Shown piece by piece: positions 57,988-64,000 of a stretch of DNA of 64,000 nucleotides. Positions within the stretch are counted from its first letter, which is position 1; each line of letters opens with the position of its first letter. The stretch comes from Paracoccus onchidii. GTDB lineage: Bacteria; Pseudomonadota; Alphaproteobacteria; Rhodobacterales; Rhodobacteraceae. Below the pieces are notes generated by a model, which ran no database searches, had not been told where the DNA came from, and worked only from the letters and a program-made list of their open reading frames with translations. The position numbers and the translations under genes are program-made. Where the stretch lies: NCBI RefSeq assembly GCF_028294535.1, contig NZ_JAQBIE010000018.1, positions 27,748 to 91,747 of the forward strand, in the 5' to 3' direction.

Positions 57988-59913
57988 ATGGACGCCCGCA
58001 ATGAAATGGAACTGCCCGAGGACGATATACAGGGCAATTATCCGCAAGCTCTTTCCTTGCTGACCGGGTTTGAGCATGCGCCGCGTCTGATGCAATCGAC
58101 CGTGACGGCGGGTGCCGAATTGTCGCCGGGGATCGCAGCGCCGTCGCGCTTTCGGCCGACGACGCCGGGTCTGCTGGGACGGCGCGCCGCACAGGCCGAT
58201 GGCGTCAACTTGCTGGAACGGATCGAAAATGCGGGCGGGGATGAATTGTTGACCCCGGCGGCAGCTACATTGGCGCGTGTCTTGCGACGCGCCATCGCGA
58301 TTGCGTTGGCCGTGTCCAACGATGTCGCCGCACGCTCTGGTGCGGGCGAAATGAAGCGTATCAACCTGGAAAGCCGTCTTCCCGCAGATCGACACCATGA
58401 GTTTGCCGAATTGCTGGCGGTTGAATCGCTGGCCGCGCTGTCGGTTCTGGCGAATGCGACGGCATTCCTTCTGGCCGAGCATTCCGGGGCCCTCAATGTC
58501 GAGGACATCACCTCGGATGAAATTCTGACCGATAGCACGCAAACCGCCCTTCAGGGCGCGTTGTGGGAACTGGATCAAAACCTGTCGCGAAACGCGCGCG
58601 ACGATCAAAGCCTGATCGCAACGGCCCTGGCTTGGGCAGAAAGCCTGTCGATCGCGGTGGCCGCGCGGGGCGAAAACACGCCGCGTATCCGTGCCTTTAC
58701 CGGGGCCGCCTGGCGCGTCGCGGCAGATGATTTCGCGATTGCGGGCTTTGCGCCGCCGACCCGTGTGCAGGGCGGTCCGGTCGCGATGGAGTTCAAGAAA
58801 CCCGAAGAGGTTGTCGGAAACGCGATTGCCAAACATCAGGCCATGCGGTTGGCGCGCATGCTGGTGGCATATGATTTTGATCGTATGGCGAACCCCTTTG
58901 TCGAGCTGGGCGGATTTGTCTTTACCTTTCTGGGCGATGGCAAACCGGGAACCGGTAAGACCACATTGATCCAGATGATGGCGGGGCTGATCAATGAATA
59001 TTGTCAGGTTGCGGGCTATCCGTTCCGTTATCGCAATCTGTCCATCGACAATGTCGATAGCTATCAAGGCAAGTCGGGGCAGAACGCACGTGCGTTCGTC
59101 AATGCGATCGTTGATCCCAAGGTCATCGGTTTCGGCAGCATCGACGATATCGACCAGATCGCCGGGCGCCGTGGCGATCGACAGTCTTCGTCGGGGCAAC
59201 AGGAAATCACCGCTGTCTTGATGGAGGCGTTCGCCGGCGCATCGACCGTCGTTCGGGGGAACGCGACGTTTGGAATGTTTTCCAACCATGCGGAAAATAT
59301 CGATGATGCCTTGCGGCAGCGCGCCTCGGCCCGGTTGCGGATCGACGGGCCCAAGAGTCGCGATGACTATATCGACATTCTTGGCCTGTTGATGGGGTCG
59401 CGCCACCAGATCCCGGTGGGTGATCACGACCTGATGCGCGCTCAGGCCATGCAACAGGCTGTGGCGATTGAATATCGGGACCATTCCCGCCCCTTGGAAA
59501 CGGGGTTGGCACAGGTGTTTGACAGCGTTCTTCACCAGTTCGGGCCGTTGGACAATATCGCGGATCTTGGCAGCTATCTGCATGCAATCGCCTGCGCGGA
59601 TTCGCGCTTCACTGGGCGCGCGGTCAAGAACATCACCGATGCCGTCAAGGCCCGAGCGATGGATTTCGATATGCCGGACATGTGGTTTGAAACGCCCGAA
59701 CCCTTTTTGCATCAACCCTATGAGCGCAAGGTGCAGATGATCGAATCCCTGCGCAAACCCATGACGCCCGAGATGATCCTGCAAGAAATAAATCGCTATG
59801 CAGACAGCGAATGGCGCTATGCCGAAAATGCCGACGAGACGGCCATTCAGGATGCCGTGCGCGGAATGGAACGCATGGCCGAGGCCAAGCGCAGGTTCGA
59901 GGGCGGCAGATGA
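57988..59913 (+). CDS. AAA+ ATPase, central gene of the cluster
   Basis: The 641-residue protein has an N-terminal helical region (about 1-290) and one classical AAA module: Walker A GKPGTGKT (residues 318-325), Walker B-like FGSIDDID (Asp386, Asp387, Asp389), a sensor-1 Asn433 in SNHAEN and arginine-finger candidates Arg443 and Arg445 (LRQRASARLRI). The Walker B position that is normally Glu is Asp387, which may slow ATP hydrolysis. No membrane helix is seen. The helicase-like or chaperone-like role cannot be assigned; partners are the neighbours. Confidence 0.8.
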   Translation: MDARNEMELPEDDIQGNYPQALSLLTGFEHAPRLMQSTVTAGAELSPGIAAPSRFRPTTPGLLGRRAAQADGVNLLERIENAGGDELLTPAAATLARVLRRAIAIALAVSNDVAARSGAGEMKRINLESRLPADRHHEFAELLAVESLAALSVLANATAFLLAEHSGALNVEDITSDEILTDSTQTALQGALWELDQNLSRNARDDQSLIATALAWAESLSIAVAARGENTPRIRAFTGAAWRVAADDFAIAGFAPPTRVQGGPVAMEFKKPEEVVGNAIAKHQAMRLARMLVAYDFDRMANPFVELGGFVFTFLGDGKPGTGKTTLIQMMAGLINEYCQVAGYPFRYRNLSIDNVDSYQGKSGQNARAFVNAIVDPKVIGFGSIDDIDQIAGRRGDRQSSSGQQEITAVLMEAFAGASTVVRGNATFGMFSNHAENIDDALRQRASARLRIDGPKSRDDYIDILGLLMGSRHQIPVGDHDLMRAQAMQQAVAIEYRDHSRPLETGLAQVFDSVLHQFGPLDNIADLGSYLHAIACADSRFTGRAVKNITDAVKARAMDFDMPDMWFETPEPFLHQPYERKVQMIESLRKPMTPEMILQEINRYADSEWRYAENADETAIQDAVRGMERMAEAKRRFEGGR

Positions 59914-59956
59914 CACCTGTTCGGTGCCTTGTAACCTGATCCGGGGGTGATGCAGC

Positions 59957-61348
59957 GTGAAGCGGCTGATCGAAAATGATCTGATGTTCGGCAACCTGAT
60001 CCGCGTCGATTCGCAGGCATGGATCGGGTTATATAACCGTGCTTTGAAGAAACTGACCGGTCGCGAAACCTCTTTGCCCGAATTTCATATCGATATCGGG
60101 GGCTTCTCGCCCGAGATCGGGGATGAGCTTGGCGATATGAACTACCTGTCGCCAAAGGGCGGCGAACGTCAGTTTATCCTGTTGACGACCGAACAGAAGA
60201 CCGCCCCGATGCTGAACGCCGATCTTTCGGTTCTGCGCGATGTGATGCGCGGGTTCATTACCCGCAATGAAAGCCAGCTTTTCGGCCTGACCGCCCGCGA
60301 TGCCGTGATCGGGCAGATAGATGATCGGGTCTGGGCCCTTGAAACGCCTGCCGACCTCATGCAGCTGCGCGATCTGGGCGTAACGGCTGATACGACGGGC
60401 AATCACGTCGCCGAGGCCGACCGGCTTGGCCGCATGATCGAGGATTTTCGCACCCGGCCTGATGGATGGTGGGATGATGTGCTGATCGCCCGCATGATCG
60501 AGCAGGCCAGGAAATCCGGGGATGTGTTGCGCAATCCGATTCGGCTGACCCACACGGAATTCGCCATGCCGGATTTCTGGACCGCTGATTTCGGCGGGGT
60601 TTATTTGTGCCGATCCTGTGCCGAGCCGGCGATGATCTTTGCCGATCCCGATCAGGCGATCGAGGTCAGCGGTATGCGCATGCTGACCCTTGATGCACCA
60701 CATCAGGTGGCGGCATGGCTGGCCCGCAATGCCTTGGCCGAACCGATCATCAGCGCAAGCGGCGCGGATGCGGCGGCCATTCTGCGCCAGAAGATGGATT
60801 TCATTCTAGCCGATGCGGCCATTCGGCTGGGGCTGGACACGGGCGATGGCAGCCGATCAGAACTGCGCCGCGTCGCCTCGCGGATGGGTGCGGATCTGCC
60901 CGCAGAAATCAAGGGATTGTCGGCGCTGCATCGCTATGCCCAGAACGGAGGGGACTGGCCGGTGATAGACAGCGGCGATCCGGCCTATTTCTATGCGCTG
61001 CGAGGCACTCCGGGGCCGCTGCGCGATCTGGTGAACCGTTTGCTGGCCGAAATGGCGCCCCATGACGTGCGTCAGCTGTTCATCACCCACAAGCCGCGTT
61101 TCTACAGCCTTTACCGCACGTGGCCAGAAGCCAAACGGGACTATGTGGTGCGTATTCTTGCGCGTGAATATGCGATCGACAAACAGGGCACGCGCGAGGC
61201 CCTGTTCGGGTCCGAACCGGGTATGCAAGAGGCGCAGATTCCGTCGCACCGCACTGGTCCCTGGGGGCCGGCGCGTGTTAAGCTGGCCGAGGCCGAACTG
61301 TCGCGTCCGGCCGGACCGTGGGGTCGTGCATCCGGAGGAACCGATTGA
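59957..61348 (+). CDS. Unknown protein, fourth gene of the AAA+ cluster
   Basis: A 463-residue soluble protein with a GTG start and no domain that I recognise with certainty; it may belong to a Rhodobacteraceae DUF family. It has MKRLIENDLMFGNLIRVDSQAW at the start, one CxxC (VYLCRSCAEPAM, near residue 220) that could bind zinc in a dimer, and a Pro/Arg-rich C-terminus with PSHRTGPWGPARVKL and RPAGPWGRASG. Its stop overlaps the next gene's TTG start. Confidence 0.7.
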   Translation: MKRLIENDLMFGNLIRVDSQAWIGLYNRALKKLTGRETSLPEFHIDIGGFSPEIGDELGDMNYLSPKGGERQFILLTTEQKTAPMLNADLSVLRDVMRGFITRNESQLFGLTARDAVIGQIDDRVWALETPADLMQLRDLGVTADTTGNHVAEADRLGRMIEDFRTRPDGWWDDVLIARMIEQARKSGDVLRNPIRLTHTEFAMPDFWTADFGGVYLCRSCAEPAMIFADPDQAIEVSGMRMLTLDAPHQVAAWLARNALAEPIISASGADAAAILRQKMDFILADAAIRLGLDTGDGSRSELRRVASRMGADLPAEIKGLSALHRYAQNGGDWPVIDSGDPAYFYALRGTPGPLRDLVNRLLAEMAPHDVRQLFITHKPRFYSLYRTWPEAKRDYVVRILAREYAIDKQGTREALFGSEPGMQEAQIPSHRTGPWGPARVKLAEAELSRPAGPWGRASGGTD

Positions 61349-61626
61349 CCGCCTTGTTCCGCCTGATCGTGCTGGTTTTTCTGTTGGAGGCCATGTTCTA
61401 TCTGCTGCTGCGGATCTATATCAGATCGCTGCAAAGGGAACGGCTTGAAGATACCTGGGACGAAAGGCATCCCGACAAGGCCGGGGACAGTGCCGCACGC
61501 GATGAATTCGTGCGCAGGTCGATGGTGGGTTTTGACAAGACTTTGAAGTCCCGTCTGTTGTGGCTGGTCTTTATTCTTCCGACCCTGGCGATCATGGGGA
61601 TCGTCTACTGGGTGAATTGGCAATAA
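61345..61626 (+). CDS. Small two-helix membrane protein of the AAA+ cluster
   Basis: A 93-residue protein with TM1 at about 3-22 (LFRLIVLVFLLEAMFYLLL) and TM2 at about 72-90 (LLWLVFILPTLAIMGIVYWV), joined by a charged loop of about 50 residues. The TTG start at 61345 overlaps the preceding TGA and lies six bases after GGAGG, which supports it. Likely a membrane anchor for the soluble cluster proteins; this is inference from gene order. Confidence 0.75.
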   Translation: MTALFRLIVLVFLLEAMFYLLLRIYIRSLQRERLEDTWDERHPDKAGDSAARDEFVRRSMVGFDKTLKSRLLWLVFILPTLAIMGIVYWVNWQ

Positions 61627-61639
61627 GGGGCCGCCGTCA

Positions 61640-62335
61640 ATGTTCTATTACGTCAAGGTTGTTTTTGGGGTTCTGCTGGGCATCGTGGTGTTCATGTTCC
61701 TCGATTACAGCCTGCCATCCAAGAATACCGTTCGTATCACCAATACCTATAACCGGTTGACCGCGATCACGTCCTCGAACGCGATGTTCTATGCGGCCGA
61801 GGATGCGGGCACGGTCGAAAATGCCTCTGGGCAGCGTGATGTGCGTTTCTTTGAAACAGTGCGCCCCAATGGGAAGGTCTTTGTCTATCGCAACGAGGAC
61901 ACGGGTTGGATCTGGCCGCCCTATTTCAAATATGACAGCGCCAATCTGCATGCCGAGGCGACCAACCTGCGGTCGACTTCGGCGGATCCGCAATGGGTCA
62001 GCGTCACGGCCTATGGCTGGCGCATCCCGTGGCTGACGGCCTATCCCAATGCCATTTCGATCGATACGCTTGCCGGACCCGACGAGCGCCCGCGCAACTG
62101 GGCGGCGATGATCATTTGCGCCGTTCTGCTGATCCTGCTGTTCATGTTCTGGCGGATGTGGGCGCAGTTTCGAGAACGCACGATCGATCCGGCGGTTGAT
62201 CGCGTCGATCAGGCATGGGATCGCGTCGAAGATGGCGCAGACGCGGCACGCGATCACCTCAGCACGCGCACCGCAGACGCTGGGGGCAGGTTTCGCCGTT
62301 GGCTGGACAGCTTTCGGGGGAAACCGCGCAAATAG
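61640..62335 (+). CDS. DUF1523 membrane protein, last gene of the AAA+ cluster
   Basis: A 231-residue protein with an N-terminal helix (VKVVFGVLLGIVVFMFLDY), a periplasmic-like middle with RITNTYNRLTAI and WIWPPYFKYDSANLHAEA, a second helix (WAAMIICAVLLILLFMFW, near residue 160), and a charged C-terminal amphipathic tail. It matches the DUF1523 pattern known from Rhodobacteraceae. The gene follows the two-helix protein by 13 bases. IS remnants begin about 220 bases after its stop. Confidence 0.8.
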   Translation: MFYYVKVVFGVLLGIVVFMFLDYSLPSKNTVRITNTYNRLTAITSSNAMFYAAEDAGTVENASGQRDVRFFETVRPNGKVFVYRNEDTGWIWPPYFKYDSANLHAEATNLRSTSADPQWVSVTAYGWRIPWLTAYPNAISIDTLAGPDERPRNWAAMIICAVLLILLFMFWRMWAQFRERTIDPAVDRVDQAWDRVEDGADAARDHLSTRTADAGGRFRRWLDSFRGKPRK

Positions 62336-62624
62336 TGCGTGCGATATCGCAAACGGGGGTAGCGGTTCCGTTCCGCCAACTTGGTCGAGCAGTTTGAACC
62401 AGACCTGTTAGTCGTGTGTGTCCCCCAAGTGTTTTCCCGGCCCTTTGCGCTCAAAGGCCAAGTGGCTTTTACTCGCCCGGTGCTGAATACTGACAGCGGG
62501 GGATCGAAGCCGTTGGGATATGCGAAGATGGCCATCTCGGTTTGGTGCTTTTCCCCTGAGACTGGCTCATTTGGAGCTGGAGTTTTCAGGTAGACTTTCC
62601 TGGCTGGGAAAGGGGCGCAAACGC

Positions 62625-62849
62625 ATGAACGCATCGAAGTTCACGGATGCGCGGAAATCGTTCATCTTGCCACAAGGCGAAGACGGAATGCCGGTTGTCG
62701 AGATCTGCCGAAAGGCTGGGATGCCATTGCCCGACGAGATGCACCGGCTGACGCTGCTTGCGGACGAGAATTCGCCGCTCAAGAAGATCGTTGCGGACCT
62801 GACGCCGGCGCGCGAAATGCTTCAGGATGTCATCCGCCGAAAGCGCTGA
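62625..62849 (+). pseudogene. IS3-family transposase OrfA, internally deleted
   Basis: The 74-residue frame has the OrfA motifs FTDARKSFILPQGEDGMPVVEICRKAG and LLADENSPLKKIVADL and ends DVIRRKR. Compared with typical IS3 OrfA (about 88-90 residues) the segment that carries the second half of the HTH and the YKWK region is missing, so the protein is not likely to bind its ends. Confidence 0.8.
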
Positions 62850-63170
62850 GGCCGGAACGGACGCGTGAACTTGTCCGCGGGATGTGCGCGGATTGGGCGG
62901 TCTCGATCCGCAGGGCTTGTGGGGCCTGCGAATTGACTGCTCCGGCCACCACGACCAGTTCCGCCGCACGGATCCGGCAGCTCGTGACAGGCGCGGATCA
63001 AGGAAATCTGCGAAACGGATGTTCGATACGGATATCGACGCGTGCATGTTGTCCCTGATCGCGATGGTTGGCGCCGCAGCATCAAGAAAACCTCTCGTGT
63101 TTACAGGGCGATGGGCATGTAGTTGAGAAACAGGACGCCGAAAAGGCGTGTGAAGGCGACGCTGCGAGAG
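62850..63170 (+). pseudogene. IS3-family transposase OrfB remnant
   Basis: The plus strand encodes RTRELVRGMCADWAVSIRRACG in one frame and then, after a frameshift, RIKEICETDVRYGYRRVHVV followed by SIKKTSRVYRAMGM, a TAG stop where a Gln is usual, and LRNRTPKRRVKATLRED. The catalytic DDE core is absent. The gene breaks off near 63170. Confidence 0.8.
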
Positions 63171-63299
63171 GATCGGGATTGCCGCGTCGAACGCAGGCGC
63201 GCCCTGTTCCATGAGGTCATGCACGGCCTGCGCCATACCTAGCATCTTCAGGCTGCGGAGCATGATAACGATGGCAGCGCCGGCGGGATCATGACGCAT
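63162..63299 (-). pseudogene. IS21-family helper ATPase IstB, N-terminal fragment
   Basis: From the ATG at 63299 the minus strand reads MRHDPAGAAIVIMLRSLKML then MAQAVHDLMEQGAPAFDAAIPILSQ, the typical IstB N-terminus. The chain leaves IstB sequence at 63162, before the Walker A, at the junction with the IS3 remnant. The start overlaps the istA stop in the usual way. Confidence 0.85.
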
Positions 63300-63881
63300 G
63301 GCGTTTGCCTTCGGATGTGCGCAGCCCATCGTAGCGTGCGACATTGGCCCCGAACTTCTTGCTCAGTGTCAAATCAGGAGGCGGCCTCACATCTGGCAGC
63401 TCGAGCTAAATGCCGTTTACCAGCCGGTGCAACAGGTTTAGCGCGTGGGTCTTGGTCGCCACGCCTGCCTGCAGGGCCATGTCCACCGCGCATAGGGCCG
63501 CCTGTTCGTCGTGATGCAACGCCAATGACAGGACGTCGACCATCTCCCGATCGCCGCCGGGTCTGCGCGGCACCTGATCCTGCAGCTCACGAAAGCCTAC
63601 CGGCATCTCGACAAATGGGGCACCGTTGCGAAGCGCGCCTGGCTTGCGCTGGACCACGGCGAGGTAGTGGTAAAATCATAAATGACGCAGCCCGGTTGCC
63701 GATGCGATCGTTCAATGATGCGCTGGTGCTCGCAGACGATGTGCCCTTCAGCAACGATAACCGGCCATTCTGAGTAGATGTGCAGGCTGACCGACCGGTT
63801 CGCAAAACTGGTCGGTACCGAGTAGCGATTGCGATCAAAGGTGATCAGGCAGGTTGGGGACACCCGCTTGCTTTGCTCGAC
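63289..63881 (-). pseudogene. IS21-family transposase IstA, C-terminal fragment, broken
   Basis: The minus strand reads VEQSKRVSPTCLITFDRNRY, then SVSLHIYSEWPVIVAEGHIV and CEHQRIIERSHRQ, a frameshift near 63660-63670, VQRKPGALRNGAPF and RRPGGDREMVDVLSLALHHDEQ, a premature TAG at 63406-63408, and then LELPDVRP to RYDGLRTSEGKRHAS at the natural stop 63289-63291. The N-terminal catalytic part is missing and the fragment begins at the IS5-element junction (about 63881). Confidence 0.85.
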
Positions 63882-63885
63882 CTAG

Positions 63886-64000
63886 GCTCAGGACTCATTC
63901 CGATTCACAGCCAGAAGATGACAGTTGCGGCGAGTACGATCGCTGAGAAGAAGGTCTTCGGGCACCGGTCGTACCGCGTTGCAACGCGCCGCCAGTCCTT
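63886..64000 (-). mobile_element. End of an IS5-family element (partial)
   Basis: The terminal sequence GCTCAGGACTCATTCC begins near 63886, next to CTAG at 63882-63885, and is followed by the 3' end of an IS5-family transposase gene. The element continues beyond the window. It seems to have inserted into istA. Confidence 0.7.
63905..64000 (-). CDS. IS5-family transposase, C-terminal 31 residues (partial)
   Basis: The minus strand ends KDWRRVATRYDRCPKTFFSA then IVLAATVIFWL and a TGA stop at 63905-63907. This is the usual C-terminus of the short IS5-type transposases common in alphaproteobacteria. The rest lies outside the window, so it cannot be told whether the element is intact. Confidence 0.85.
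   Translation of the reverse strand, partial: KDWRRVATRYDRCPKTFFSAIVLAATVIFWL

Larger units (their letters stand above)
62557..63170 (+). mobile_element. Decayed IS3-family element
   Basis: The 5' region around 62557 has the TGAGACTGGCTCATT end-like sequence followed by the leader TTCCTGGCTGGGAAAGG seen in front of IS3-family orfA genes. orfA is short with an internal gap, and orfB is frameshifted and carries a stop, so the element is dead. Its right part stops near 63170 inside the istB remnant. End points are estimates. Confidence 0.75.

Noticed and set aside
62254..62634. A 126-codon minus-strand frame over the end of the DUF1523 gene and the IS3 left end
   Set aside because: It crosses the boundary between a real gene and an IS remnant and has no domain that I recognise.

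Overview
The window is a GC-rich chromosomal segment of an alphaproteobacterium, most likely a member of the Rhodobacteraceae close to Paracoccus. The inference rests on protein families and gene order: a DUF2849-cysI-cysH-DUF934-fpr sulfur operon under an Lrp-type gene, Hint-domain proteins, an IscR without the usual cysteine triad, FolE2, a DUF1523 protein, and many ATGA or TTGA start/stop overlaps. No search was run, so the genus is an inference.

Region 1 (1-15112) is the translation block: rpsL-rpsG-fusA-tuf, then a 2-oxoglutarate/Fe(II) oxygenase gene, then a promoter and attenuator-like leader, then the S10-spc cluster from rpsJ to rpmD. The cluster stops at rpmD with a strong terminator. 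rplO, secY and the alpha-operon genes do not follow anywhere in the window. Several gaps inside the cluster carry GC-rich hairpins.

Region 2 (15149-27104) is mixed metabolism: a class V aminotransferase; a three-gene overlapping set of glutamine amidotransferase, glutamine-synthetase-like ligase and FAD oxidoreductase that resembles gamma-glutamylated amine catabolism; a TerB-like protein; ppk2; a small secreted protein; cobC; ybjN-like, proC, csaA and a D-2-hydroxyacid dehydrogenase; a CsbD protein; corA.

Region 3 (27111-33078) holds an arsenic operon (arsR-acr3-arsC-arsH) with a perfect 17-bp inverted repeat over the arsR start, a Hint-domain protein and an OmpA-family protein with a 9-bp coding repeat.

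Region 4 (33262-44818) has the assimilatory sulfate reduction operon with a divergent Lrp/AsnC regulator, an iscR-like gene, an alpha/beta hydrolase, a protein with two fused HD domains, a second Hint-domain protein, icd, an XRE regulator, a DUF2061 protein and purQ.

Region 5 (44881-54211) has a DctB/DctD-type two-component pair whose regulator lacks the sigma-54 contact loop, an Asp-rich protein, metZ, folE2 and a UvrD/PcrA helicase.

Region 6 (54244-62335) is the least explained: a protein with two SpoIIAA-like domains and a histone-H1-like tail, then six same-strand genes (coiled-coil protein, unknown protein, AAA+ ATPase, unknown protein, two-helix membrane protein, DUF1523 membrane protein) that look like one membrane-linked AAA+ system without a known function. 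This is the best candidate for an undescribed system.

Region 7 (about 62557-64000) is a graveyard of insertion sequences: a decayed IS3-family element, a broken IS21-family istA/istB, and the end of an IS5-family element that runs off the window. No tRNA, rRNA or CRISPR array was seen.
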